A stretch of DNA of 64,000 nt from Limnanthes douglasii subsp. nivea. Its lineage: Eukaryota; Streptophyta; Magnoliopsida; Brassicales; Limnanthaceae. Positions 43,484-54,822 of this stretch are shown in pieces; positions within the stretch are counted from its first letter, which is position 1, and the number at the start of each line of letters is the position of its first letter. Where the stretch lies: positions 337,131,215 through 337,195,214 of the forward strand of contig JAUPFV010000002.1 of the NCBI GenBank assembly GCA_036936605.1. The letters run 5' to 3'. A program made the position numbers and the translations under genes. The notes under the pieces were generated by a model. That model was not told the DNA's origin. It did not search any database and saw nothing but the letters and a program-made list of their open reading frames with translations.

Positions 43484-43519
<36 letters not shown>
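43484..43519. repeat. AT microsatellite
   Basis: About 18 AT units. Confidence 0.97.
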
Positions 43520-44178
43520 TGGTTAGGGCTGAACTGAGAAAGAATTTTGACTTGTAAGATAATTTACTTTCACTTCTTGATTTTCTCTCTCTAGAAACTA
43601 GTTTTCCGAATATCTCTCTACTTCTCTTTACTTACTCGATTATACTTTGCAAACCATAAATAATACTCACAAGATAATATAAAATATCATTCAATAATTC
43701 GCAAAGGACCTCAAGGGTTCATGTCTGACAAATCTTGCTCTAAAGATATCCATAATATTGAAAAGTGAAGATTTCAGAATTAAATAAAAATATTCTACCA
43801 TCTATAGAAATTTGAGCTCCAAGAAAGAGATTACTTTATAGATTACATGATCTTCAAAGGGTTTTACTTTTTCAAATGCTTTATAAGTGAATCAAAAAAA
43901 CTAAACCAAAATCGATAATAAAGAAGAACAAGTTTTTATGCTCCTCTATTCAGACACTCGATGAAGAAAGAGTGCATAAAAACCCACATAAAGTATGAAA
44001 CTCTATAATTTCACTCAGCAAAATTAGAGAAGAAAAGGGACTTCGAAAAGAAAGGCTTCGGGTTTTGAAATTTGAAATTTTGGAAAATAAATTAATTCAT
44101 ATGATTTAAGAGGCAACCAGAAATAAGACGATATGTCAAATTATCTTTTTAGGCTGCCGATGAATTAACTAATCTTAA

Positions 44179-44354
44179 GCTCAAACGTAACTTTGTTAAC
44201 CCAAAGCTTATTTGGGTTTATACTTTTACATCAATTAGTTTTCATTTAAAAAAATATATTTTATATGCTCAAACGTAACTTTGTTAACCCAAAGCTTATT
44301 TGAGTTTATACTTTTACATCAATTAGTTTTCATTTAAAAAAATATATTTTATAT
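44179..44354. repeat. 88-bp tandem duplication, nearly identical
   Basis: GCTCAAACGTAACTTTGTTA at 44179 recurs at 44267, and the two 88-bp copies differ by about one base (TTTGGG versus TTTGAG). This implies a recent event. Confidence 0.92.
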
Positions 44355-45529
44355 CGGTTTTATTTATTTATAACATCAATACATTTAATTTGGTGAATTA
44401 ATATTTGGATTTACTAAGTAAAATTGAGAGAAGTAAAGAAAGTAGAGAGAGAAGTAAATTTTAGAGAGAGAAAGTCAAATAACAAAAGTGATTTATCACA
44501 AAAGTCTCAGAGCTTTATTTGATCAACCATGGTCTTTATATAGAGGCGCAAAGACTTAGTTTAAATTAAAACAGGTATAAATATAGTTAATTACGCCTTA
44601 GCCCCTGGCTAAAACATAAAGCTCTAATTGACTCATCTGATTATACAATATGTCATAACAAGTTTTATTCATTAACATTTCAGTCTTTTAAAGTTCTGTT
44701 TTGTTATCATAATTTAAAAAAAACTAAAAGTAATATATAATTATTTAGAGAATGTGTTGCACCTACACACCCAAAAATATCATATTGAAGTAATAAATAT
44801 TAAAATAAAAAGTATTATATATCTTAGTGATGAAAGTTAAATAACGTTGGATGAATAATCCACATACACCAAACCAATATTTCAACACATAAAATTATAT
44901 TTTAATCTCTCATTTTGTAGTTTTATTGTAAAGTTTTTTTAATGGCGAGAAGAGATTATGTTTTAATCTATCCATTACTAATTCTACTTTAAGGTTTTTT
45001 AAATAATAAAAGTGGATAGAGATAATCTGAAGTTATTTCATCATTATTGAAACATTTTTTTAATTATTGATGAAACTTGTATATGTTTTTTCTATATTTT
45101 GTTTAAAAATAAATTTATTTTGTTAAATTTTGCTTTTGACCTCTTTTAAAAGAAAGTTAAATAGCATTTCATATTTTTTTATAAAAACATAATTTTAGTG
45201 ATTTATAATGTTTATTTGTTGGTCGAATAATTATAATTTTTTTCCGTAATTATATTTAAAAATAGATAAGCTCGAGAACAATCAAATAACTTATTATTAG
45301 GGTTTGATTTTCTTAGAGGACTCTAAAAAGCGACGTTGGTCTCTTTTTTAGATCTCCTTTTATAGTGGTTTATTCACTTTATTTTGTTTATACTTCTTGT
45401 TTGGGTTATAACATAGTTTTAGAGCTCAACTATGTTCTTTGCAACAACTTTTTGGAATGTCATGACTCATTTTGGAGGTCACTTTTAAGAAGTTCATACT
45501 CCATTTGTTCAGTTTTGATAGATCCAATT

Positions 45530-45883
45530 TGGTGTGGATTATTTCTGATTGAGGGAAATTTTGTAAAGTGTTTTGGGATTTTAAGTTTTAAGGTGAAATG
45601 TAGAGAGATAATTAAGGTGTGTGCTTGTATTAAATTTTGATCACCCTCATTAATGAAAGTAGTTGAGGTATTTATACTTAATTAATGACCCATGAGCCTT
45701 TCAGTAGGATTATGGGCTCGGGTCAAGTTTAAGAACCCATTAGCCCAAGAGATGAAAAAACCAGCACCTAGTTGAGTCATATTTCACTAACTTACTCAGT
45801 TCGATTGGTCATGGTTTTGGTTTTGTCCAAAGTTCCCTTCGAATATGTGATATATCTGATGTCAATTTTATCCGACCTCATCA
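45530..45883 (-). repeat. Gypsy 3' LTR
   Basis: This is the counterpart of 54468-54822; on the - strand it follows the purine tract at about 45884-45894. Confidence 0.85.
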
Positions 45884-46258
45884 GTAGCCCCTTTAGGACT
45901 TGCAAAGAATCTTTGGAAGAGCTAACCCCAAAAAATAAAACTCAACGCACTTTCAACGTGACCCTCCGATCTATCTCTGTATTCGAACCGAAGGGATTAA
46001 CTTTTACTATAAAGAGTTTCAAGAGTCAGCCCGATCAGAATTTGGTGAGACTAACTTTACCGTTAAGAATTTCAAGAGTTATTTTTCGACGTAGGACACG
46101 TGTCAAGTTTTGGTTTGATCTCTCAACCGTGTTTTCTTAGATTCATGTACCTACTAGGCTAAAAAGTTACTTAGGGTGTAACCCCCATACTTTATAGCCC
46201 TTAATCATCACTTTGATCGGTTTGTCTTCTCCTTGGTAAACTCTCATATTTTCATTGT

Positions 46259-46267
46259 TATATAAAT
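46259..46267 (+). promoter_or_regulatory. Candidate TATA box of the antisense ORF
   Basis: TATATAAAT lies about 130 bp upstream of the first codons of the antisense ORF and is followed by a CT/A-rich leader with an AGAGAGAG run. It is the only strong TATA consensus in this interval. The inference rests on position alone. Confidence 0.4.
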
Positions 46268-46396
46268 CGATTTTACTGTTCTATTGTCTAAAATAACACA
46301 AATACTTCTAGAGAGAGAAAAATTGGTCATCTTATTAAATTATGTCTCGGTACATTTATGTTCACAGCCATAAACACATTGGTAAAAGGAGGTTGA

Positions 46397-48425
46397 TTGA
46401 ATTTGTCTGATTTGGAGAAAGCAAGAAAAGTTGCAAGAGACGCAAGAATTGCAGCTGGTCTTCCTGCCTCTCTTGGCGAAGAAATTGATCGGAGAAAAAC
46501 AAACACAGACCAAGGCTCATCATTGTCAAAGACATCAAAGGTCAGAAAATTACCTTTTGTCCCAAATCTATCTTCTCTTCAGTCAGGGTCTTCTATTCAA
46601 GAGTCCCAAAACCCTTACCTAAAGAGAATGCAGTTTCTAGTGTTAGAAAACCTCCGCCTTTCGTAGCATTGGGTTTGGATGCTGAGAAGTCTACTAAGAA
46701 AAACACCCCTCGCCGAATAAGTCGTCAATCTAAAGCTAAAACTACTCATAGTTCTTCGAAACCTGCTAGTTCGGAAACGATAAAGCCCATGGCAGAAACT
46801 AAGCCATCCGAACAGTAGTCAAGCATGATGGAAGAAACCATGGAGGATATTATAAAATATACTCCTTTTGAGACGTCCGGACATACATAAGATACTATAG
46901 CAGATCGGAAGGGTAAAGTTAAAGTGGGTCTGCCAAACAATGAGTCACTTCTAGAGCGTCTGGAAGGGAAAATGGGGCCAAACTTTCAGAAGGTCAGCGT
47001 GAAGTACTTGATAGCCCTCCAGAATATTGCTTATGTGCATACGCATACTGATGAGTTGGGTCGTATCCAAACAAGGTGGGGCTTCCCTGATTCTGTTAAG
47101 GTGAGACTCTCAGTCACTCTAGAGACTCCGATGGACTGCAAGTCTCACGAGCTAGTAATATACACCGAGGTGCTGAATTGGGGACTTCGGTTTCCTTTGG
47201 ATCCAGAGATAGTCAGATACGTTCACTTGATAAAGTTATGCCCGAGCCAGCTGAGTCCGAACGTATGGTACACTATGATGGCTTGCATAATGGCTTCAAG
47301 GTTGTCAAAAATCCCACTACTGATGGAGCAATTTGCTGCTGTAGTAGGTCTATACAAGAACCACCATATCCTATTTTACCCCTACAATATGGGGAACAAG
47401 TATAAGGTGGTAAATGACTTGTTGGAGTCCGAAAAACCATTGAGGACCCAATTCATGTTTATCTGTGGAGCATGGAAGAACGGGAAAAAGATAAAAACTG
47501 ACTCGAATCCAAGCCAATTGATCAGTCGCTGGAAGAGTATAGGTAGCCTTTATTTAGGTTTCCCTTGGTTTTTTAAATACTAAGTTGTCATTCCTTTTAA
47601 TTTTTTTGAAGAATTTTACAGAGCATCTAAAGGCAGGCTAAAGCACATGTGCTAAGTTAAATGCCCGAGCATTGGAGAAATGGGAGTATAGTTTCCACAA
47701 ATTCTTCACTTCAGAGAACTTCGTGAGGTCTCACCTGTGGAACCCATAACGGTGAGACCTATGTGATATCAAGCGAACAAGACACTCTGAGTCATGCCCT
47801 CTTCGGTTACATCCGTTCGGTAGTTGACCTGGAAATGAAAGTGAAGGAACAAACAACTACCATAACTTCCCTGAATACAGAAAACCAAGGCTTGACAAAT
47901 AGTCTTTATGCCGCTTAGCAAAGCACAAAATCCTTGAAGAAGGAAAAAGAGGATTTAACTACTAAACTTCGCAAGTTAGAAGATGCACAGAAAGATCTCC
48001 AGACTGATTATTCTGAATTGGAAACTTCTTCCTCTAACGAGATCAAAACCCTGAAGGAGTAACTAAAAGCTAGAGATAATACTGTCAAGACTTTATCCAA
48101 AGACAAAGTCAACTTGGAGAATCTTCTTAAAAAGAAGACAGATGAGAATACATCTTTAGTAACCAAGCAAGCCAAAGAGATAGCTGCAGGAATAGAGAAG
48201 TATGATTCTGGAGTGGTGGACTCTTTGGAGAAAAGAGATGATGGGAATAAGTCCGACATGGTCTTATTATTTCATGAGACCTTTCCGAAGAGGAACCTTG
48301 GTCCTCTATGGAAATTTGTGGAATATGAAGACTTTCCTTTTCATACAATGGCTGATGGTGACAAACACAACTATGCAAGGGGAGAAGACTTCGAAGATGA
48401 TGAAGGAATTGGTTGCATTTCTTGA
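46397..48425 (+). pseudogene. Antisense additional ORF of the Tat-lineage element
   Basis: This gene is encoded on the strand opposite to gag-pol, between integrase and the 3' LTR, as in Grande-type elements ('gene 23'-like aORF). Its function is unknown. Parts: 46397-46666 (LSDLEKARKVARDARIAAGL), continuing in the next frame to 46924-47583 (ESLLERLEGKMGPNFQKVSV, NWGLRFPLDPEIVRYVHLIK, SPNVWYTMMACIMA, CGAWKNGKK, PSQLISRWKS). A probable intron ends in TTTTACAG near 47616. The end is a coiled coil (47820-48200: KEQTTTITSLNTENQGL, KEKEDLTTKLRKLEDAQKDL) with an acidic terminus. The WGL.FPL.P motif is typical of plant transposon proteins of this type. Frameshifts and stops are present. Confidence 0.72.
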
Positions 48426-48954
48426 ATTTTTATCTTATGAAACCAAAGTCCTTGAAATGTTAAGGCATTTTTAAACTATGGATCAGGTCTTTTCCGATCA
48501 AACTTTAATATCATATTTTTCTTTGTACGAATCTTGTTTGTCTTTTTATAGCCAATATTTAAATAACTTTTAATGTTTCTGATTCGTTAAATAAACGTTC
48601 AATAACCACTAAATAAATCTAATCACAAATGTTAATTGATTGTGATCAAGTGTTTAACAAATCCGTACAACTCAAACACTTCATTTCAGAGTCGGGGTGT
48701 TTAATAAGTATTTAATATTCGAGCACCTCACATATATGGTTAAGTCAAGAAGAATTTTGCACCAGACTTTTGAAGAAGGCATAAGATATTATTGAAAAAT
48801 CGGGACACCTTGTTAAAACCTTCACGTGCCACCAAGGTAGGAAAGAGTATGCCCCATAATATTTACATTGATACTTAAAAAGTAAATATTTACAAAAAAG
48901 TTTTACTTTAAGGATAACCTGAGATGTTCAATGTTCCATGAGTGCTTTAGTATT

Positions 48955-50174
48955 CTACCCTCTTTGTCTTGATTCTATATGTTCCTGGTTTGATTTTCTC
49001 ACATACCATATAGGGACCTTCCTAATTCGGAGCCAGTTTTCCGAATTGTTTCTCATTGGTGTGCGAAAAGACCTTCTTAAGACTTTGTCCCCCAATTGAA
49101 AATGTTTTCTTTTAACTTTGGAAGCAAATCTTCTCCTCATCGAAACCTGGTACTGTGCTTTCCTTAGGTGTGCTTTAACTCTTATTTCTTCAATTAGATC
49201 CAAATGATTCCTAATTGCCATATCATTTTCCTGTTCGGAATAGTTTTGGATTCTGTAAGATGGTAAAGTGGTTTCTATGGGTGTGATTGCATCCATCCCA
49301 TAAACGAGAGTAGAAGGAGATTCATGTGCAGCAATCTGAAGAGTAGTTCGGTAAGCCCACAATACTTCTTGTAGATAACTTGGCCACTTTCTTGCAGCTC
49401 CCTCCAGATTTTTCTTCAGCCCAGACAAGATTGTCCGATTAGCAACTTCAATTTGCCCATTTTTTTGAAGGTATAAATGAGAAGAAAAATAGTGTTGAAT
49501 TCTTATGGAGGTGAAAAACATTTCCATGTCTTTATTATCAAATTGTGGCCCATTATCTGTGGTGATCTTCCGAGGAACCCCAAATCTGTAACATATGTTA
49601 GATAATATGAATTTAACAATTTCCTTAGAAATGGTTCCATCTAGGGGAGCTTCCTCTATCCACTTAGAGAAATAGTTAATAGCACTTATGATCGTTCGAC
49701 ATCCACATGATGCCATGGGAAAAGGCCCAACCAGTCCAACCCCCATCTATCAAAAGATATCGGTTCAGATATGGACTCCATAGGAACTGCTGACACATGA
49801 ATTTCATTTCCATATCTCTGGAAAGGATCACACTTCTTTACCATATCTCTAACATCTGCCATTATGGTTGGCCAATAATATCCTGCTATTAAGATTCTTC
49901 TGGTTAGGGCTTTGCAGCCACAATATGCAGAATATTCTCCGTCGTGCAGTTCAGATAGCACAATTTGGGATTCTTTAAACCCTAAACAACACAAAAGAGG
50001 TTTACTGAAAGATTTCTTAGCCATGGTTTTATCTGGAGGCAAAATTCCATCGGACATAAACTGAAAAACATCATACCTCCAGTCTTTGGGTTGAATGACA
50101 AATATGCTCATACTTTCCTCTTTACCTTTTTTTGGCCCACTTGTATCAATGGACACTCTAACATCAGAATCCAA
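48955..50174 (-). pseudogene. Gypsy integrase, first catalytic Asp changed to Asn
   Basis: HHCC-type region CDPFQRYGNEIH (about 49830), then the DDE core: IISAINYFSKWIEEAPLDG, where family members have AIDYF; ITTDNGPQFDNKDMEMFF (second Asp intact); and NGQIEVANRTILSGLKKNL (Glu intact). The C-terminal stretch is PSYLQEVLWAYRTT, SPSTLVYGMDA, FQLGDKVLRR. A stop and frameshift lie near 49690-49745. No chromodomain is seen, which fits a non-chromovirus. Confidence 0.88.
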
Positions 50175-50900
50175 GGGAAAGATTCAGAATAAGCTATTGT
50201 TTCCAAAGAGTCTGCCATAATATTCTCTGATCTAAGGATGTGTTCATAGTGGGCACTCTTGAAGTTTGCAGTAACTTCTCTCAGCATAAGCAAGTATTTT
50301 ATCAATTGTTCTTTCTTTGCTTCAGATTGTCCTTGAGCATGGTGAATAATTAGTTGGGAGTCACTCATTAATTAGACTCTTTTGGCCCTACATATAAGGG
50401 CTAGCTTAAGACCATCTATAGTTGCTTCGTATTCAGATTCATTGTTAGAAGCTCTGAAACCAAAACATATAGCCTGGTACATAATATCACCATAGGGAGA
50501 AGTTAAACAAATTCTAGCCTCACATCCCATAGTACTAGATCCGCCATCTGTTCCAACTACCCATTCTTTCTTAAGCTTGTTTTCTTGCATCTGTCCGGAG
50601 GACCTATCAACATGGAATTCTACTAAAACATCAGCCACTGACTGAGCTTGAATTGCCATTCGGGGCACTAAATCAATATCATAATCATCAAGCTCAACTG
50701 ACCAATTGGTCATTCTACTTGATACATCAGCTTTCTGAAAAATATTCTTCAAGGGGAAGGATGTTCGAACGACAACCGAGTGAGTTTGGAAGTATGGTCT
50801 CATTTTTCTTGCCGCAATTACCAAAGCCAACGCCAGTTTTTATAACTTCAAATATCTTCTTTCAGCATCCAACAAACTTTTGCTAATATAATAAACCGGA
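50108..50900 (-). pseudogene. Gypsy RNase H plus additional archaeal-type RNase H
   Basis: The retroviral-type RNase H end (MALVIAARKMRPYFQTHSVV, KNIFQKADVSSRMTNWSVEL) is followed by a second domain. This begins WVVGTDGGSSTMGCEARI (catalytic Asp) and contains ASNNESEYEATIDGLKLA (Glu), then, after a stop at 50370, DSQLIIHHAQGQSEAKKEQL, RSENIMADSLETIAYSE. The second RNase H is a known marker of the Tat lineage. Confidence 0.85.
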
Positions 50901-50989
50901 CGAGGGTAATTATCCACTTCTCTTACTAGCACAACACTTATATCATATTATGATACAACCAAGTATATGTAGAGCTTTTCCTCCTGAAC

Positions 50990-52121
50990 AGGTTTAAATA
51001 GGGTATTGGGTGAAGAAAAATGTTGATTCAAGAAATGCCTGATCACACTGTGGAGACAAATTAAAGTCTTTGACATTCCTTAACACTTGGAAAAACGGAG
51101 CACATTTGTCTAATGATGTTGAAATAAACTTGTTCAATGCAGCCAATCGTCCGGTTAATCTTTGAACTTCTTTGATACTCCGAGGAGGATCCATATTTAA
51201 CAAAGCATTGAGCTGATCCGGATCAGGTTGAATTCCTTTTTCACTTATTATATAACCCAAAATTTTCCAGATTGGACCCCAAAAACACAATTTTAGGGTT
51301 TAATTTCTAGTTCATAGCCTCTAAGTTGGAAAACATCTCTTGAAGGTCAGATATGTGCACATCTTCTTCAATGCTCTTCACCATCGTATTGTCTATATAA
51401 ACTTCTATATTCCTGCCAATCTGACTGGCAAAGACTTTACTTACTAACGTTTGATAGGCGGCCCGACATTTTTCAATCTGAACGGCATCACTTTATAACA
51501 ATGAAGACCTCTGTCTGTAATAAAAGTAGTGTGATCTTGATCCTTCGGATCTACTTGTATTTGGTTGTACCCTGAAAAGGCATCCATGAAAGGCAACAAC
51601 CTATTTCCAGAAATAAAGTCCACCAACTGATCTATCCGAGGAACATGATAAAGATCCTTAGGACATGCCCTATTAAGATCTATGGAGTCGATACACATGC
51701 ACCATTTTCCATTATTTTTCTTGACAAGAACAAGTTTGGCAGTCCATAAAAGCTACTAAGACTCTTTTATATGGCCCATCTTGTTCAAACGATCAACTTC
51801 TTGAACAATCACATATGGCTTTTCTTTAGAGAAATACCTTCTTCTTTGTATAACCAGCGCAACATCAGTTCGTATGGACAACTTATGAAAAATTATATCA
51901 GCTGGCACTCCGGTAACATCATCATTGCACCATGCAAATACATGTAGATTATTCATTAAAAAAGATAACAACTTGTGTTTCGAATTTTGTGTCAATTTGG
52001 TACCAATTTTAATACTTTTGCCCTCTGTTAGGGAATGAATTTCAACATCTTCTACAAGTATTACGACATTGGGAGCCTCCATAGGTTCGTCAATGTGATT
52101 ATCATTGGTGGAAGGCTCCAA
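50990..52121 (-). pseudogene. Gypsy reverse transcriptase with YVDD changed to YIDN
   Basis: A pre-RT segment (51756-52121) includes HVFAWCNDDVTGVPADI. RT core: MCIDSIDLNRACPKDLYHVP, LPFMDAFSGYNQIQVDPKDQ (catalytic Asp in MDAFSGYNQI, about 51590), TTFITDRGLHCYKVMPFRLK (51444-51560). The catalytic loop near 51390 reads EVYIDNTMVKS, so its second Asp is Asn. Then ILGYIISEKGIQPDPDQL and EVQRLTGRLAALNKF (50994-51290). Frameshifts occur near 51700 and 51300. Confidence 0.87.
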
Positions 52122-52373
52122 TAACTGCTAATCTTTGCCAATCTTGACTGCCTCTATATATTTAGAGGCAAAAGTTGTTGCATAAAACTCTCTGGCAACC
52201 TTCTGACTGCTCCAGACAATACCTACTTGTCCCTAGACAACATATTTTAAACATTGATGGACCTTAGATGCCACAACATGCATTCTAGAGAACCAAGATC
52301 TCCAAAATATTTCATTATAAGATGTTGGAAAATCCACTACAACAAACAATACCCTCACTGTTTTCTTAAAAGG

Positions 52374-52787
52374 TCATTTTCCCAGCAATACTTCCTCTTC
52401 GAATTCTCCAATCATATCTGCAGAACTCCCTGTGAAGCCCATAATGGTTCTGTTCGAACGTTGTATAACTGAAGGGTTTCTCATTTGTTTGTAGGAGCTT
52501 AAAATTAAAATGTTTGCCGAACTACCTGTGTCAATTAGGATTCGACTTATATTGTTTCCCCCTATTATTGCCCCTATCACCACAACGTCTTCATGAGGCC
52601 CTGTAATGTTTGTTAGGTCATCCTTATCGAAAACTATGAAAGAAACTGGAGTTTGATACATGTGTGTGGACATTCTTCCATCCATATGGATTGTTAAACT
52701 CTGGACATGCCTTTTCCTTGAAAAAGTAGAAGGCGCAGTCACAGTGTCTCCTCCAAAGATGGTTAACGATTCAAAGTATTTAACCAA
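52374..52787 (-). pseudogene. Gypsy aspartic protease
   Basis: This is a retropepsin that would cleave the polyprotein. It shows VVVIGAIIGGNNISRILIDT followed by GSSANILILSSY, with the catalytic Asp-Thr-Gly intact (about 52530), and downstream SNRTIMGFTGS. The segment stays open for 137 codons and is the best-preserved piece of this pol. Confidence 0.85.
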
Positions 52788-52990
52788 ACTAGAGATATTA
52801 GTAATATTGTTTTATATTACCCCCACCCGATTTCGACTCGGGTGCGGATCAAGGTACTCAGAGTCTATATCAAATCTTTCAGTAATAACCATAGCATCTT
52901 CCTCTGTAGACCTTCCAGGATTGCTTGAAGGAGTAGTTCGGGGAGTGTTGGCATTGGATTGTGTATTATCCGGTATGATCCTCCCTTATT

Positions 52991-54366
52991 TTATGATATA
53001 GGCCCCAACTTACCCCTCTCAATTAGGTTCTGGACGTCTTGCTTCAAAGCTATACAATCATGAGTATCATGTCCTATGTCATTATGGTACTTGCAGAAAC
53101 GGGTACTCCGGTTTTTCCCGGGAGACTGCAACAGTGCTGGTTTTCTAAAATGTACTTCATTTTTAGTTTTGTCATTAATTATGGCCACACTTTCCCCCAA
53201 TTCAGCAAACCATTCAGGTTGTTCATTTTTAGTTTTGTTATATATTATGGCCAAACTGCTTAGCAGCTTGAGGTGTTGATGCTGTAGTAGTGGATCTAAT
53301 ATTGCGAGGCACTCTGGATTCTTTGTTTCCTCAACATTAATCTGTTTTTCAACCTGATTCAACACACCCCTAGGTCATTGCCTTCTTCCGAGTTACTGAA
53401 TCTGCTAAGTTGCTCGAATTCAAACCTTGTCTAAGGGAAGAAATTGCAACCTGTTCAAAGCAGTCTCTTAAACCATTCTTAGTATTCACAAACCGGCTGA
53501 TGTGCTCTTTAAGAGACTCATTTGGTTCCTAAGCGCATGAATGATGGCATGTCCGTTTCCCTTAAGCTCCTTACTTCCAATGAATTGCCTCTGAAAGGCA
53601 ACCGAGAATATGTAAAAAAAATTATAAATATCTGAGGAGGACTATTATACCACTTGAGGGCACTTCCTGTAGAGGTTTGAGAGAATGCCATACATAATAA
53701 TATGTCATCATCATCAAAGTTCATCATAAAATTCTTAAATTATTCCAGATGGTTGTCCGGATCTTTACTCCCATCACATTTCTCCATCTTAGAGCTGTCA
53801 AACCTCTTTGAAAGATGTCCGGAGAGTATTTTTACAGATAATGGTCATTTCTTCCAATTCTTGTTACGGCTAAACACAATGTCCTAATTTGGAGTAGCAA
53901 AAATACCTCGTTCGGACTAGAAAGCAAAATGATCAATCATCAAGCGATCAATATGTTGATCAACTGAACCCTTTATCTTCCCATGGTGTTTCTTGAGCCT
54001 GTTGTGTCTATCTTTTTTTCTTGAATGCTTTTTAGTAAGCCTTATTTTCTTTTTTGACCGTCATTCATCACTGCTGGAGGAAACTGATTCTTCAAGCTCT
54101 GCATCATTAGATGAACTGCTTGAGTATTCCGAAGTGGAGCTCTCCACATGTTTAGATCGATGCATTTTCTTGGAGCTAAGATGAGTATTTTGGGACTGTT
54201 CATTCTCTCCAGGATTGTCAGTATGGTGAAACACCGACGCATTGGATTTTTCTCTAACCTCTTTCTCTGTTTGTTTTAGCGTTCTCAATGCTTCTATCTC
54301 AGCCCTCAACTGATCGCGCTCCTCAACAGTGTATTCATTGTTTTCTTTTGCTATTTCCACCTCCAA
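52991..54366 (-). pseudogene. Gypsy gag
   Basis: An N-terminal coiled, Glu/Ser-rich stretch (54061-54366: EERDQLRAEIEALRTLKQTE, later SSSSSNDAELEESVSSSS) is followed by capsid-like sequence with the DDDILLCMAFSQTSTGSALK pattern and WYNSPP (53590-53727), and then a zinc-knuckle-like CKYHNDIGHDTHDCIALK near 53080 ahead of NLIERGKL. Frames are broken at about 53990, 53515 and 53370. Confidence 0.82.
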
Positions 54367-54467
54367 GGTGGAACCTTATTTGCATACAGATCCATCTGAA
54401 CTACCTTGTTAGCTGGTTTTGAATATGAAATTTAGACACAATCGTGCCCCCACTGTGGTCGCCAATT

Positions 54468-54822
54468 TGGTGTGGATTATTTTTGATTGAGGGAAATTTT
54501 GTAAAGTGTTTTGGGATTTTAAAGTTTAAGGTGAAATGTAGAGAGATAATTAAGGTGTGTGCCTGTATTAAAATATGATCACCCTCATTAATGAAAGTAG
54601 TTGGGGTATTTATACTTAATTAATAATTCATTGGCCTTTCGGGTCGGATTATGGGCTTGTGTCAACTTTAAGAACCCATTAGCCCAAGAGATAAAAAGAC
54701 CAACACCTAGCTAAGTCATATTCCACTAACTTACTCAGTTCAATTGGTTATGGTTTTGGTTTTGTCCGAAATGCCCTTCGGATAGGTTATATATCTGGTA
54801 TCAATTTTATTTGACCTCATCA
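54468..54822 (-). repeat. Gypsy 5' LTR
   Basis: On the - strand it begins TGATGAGGTCAAATAAAATT and ends near CCACACCA, followed at once by the PBS. Confidence 0.85.

Larger units (their letters stand above)
42961..45529. other. AT-rich spacer with promoter-like stretches
   Basis: No coding gene was recognised. Two stretches look like transcription-start regions. At 43480-43640 (+), an AT run precedes CT-rich DNA (TTTTCTCTCTCTAGAAAC). At 44400-44560 (-), CTATATAAAGACC is followed by CT-rich sequence, as in LTR promoters. Neither is tied to a gene or a second LTR, so they may be solo-LTR remnants. Confidence 0.45.
45530..54822 (-). mobile_element. Ty3/gypsy LTR retrotransposon, Tat lineage, - orientation, about 9.3 kb
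   Basis: LTRs at 54468-54822 (5') and 45530-45883 (3') are close to 90% identical by eye and share ATTAAGGTGTGTGC and GAACCCATTAGCCCAAGAGA. On the - strand the 5' LTR is followed by TTGGCGACCACAGTGGGGGC-type PBS sequence (54447-54467), and the 3' LTR is preceded by AAAGGGGCTAC. Gene order gag-PR-RT-RNaseH-INT defines gypsy. The extra archaeal-type RNase H and an antisense gene between INT and the 3' LTR point to the Tat lineage (Grande/Retand/Ogre group). All pol genes carry stops. A target duplication was not clear (AATTT / ACTTT at best). Confidence 0.9.

Noticed and set aside
43480..44560. Paired LTRs of another retrotransposon
   Set aside because: Both ends have TATA-like and CT-rich sequence but are in opposite orientation and do not align with each other.
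52660..53279. + strand frames over gypsy gag/protease
   Set aside because: Shadows of the - strand gag and protease, whose motifs are unambiguous.
45530..54822. Endogenous pararetrovirus
   Set aside because: LTRs, integrase and gypsy gene order are present and no movement-protein or viral coat motif is seen.
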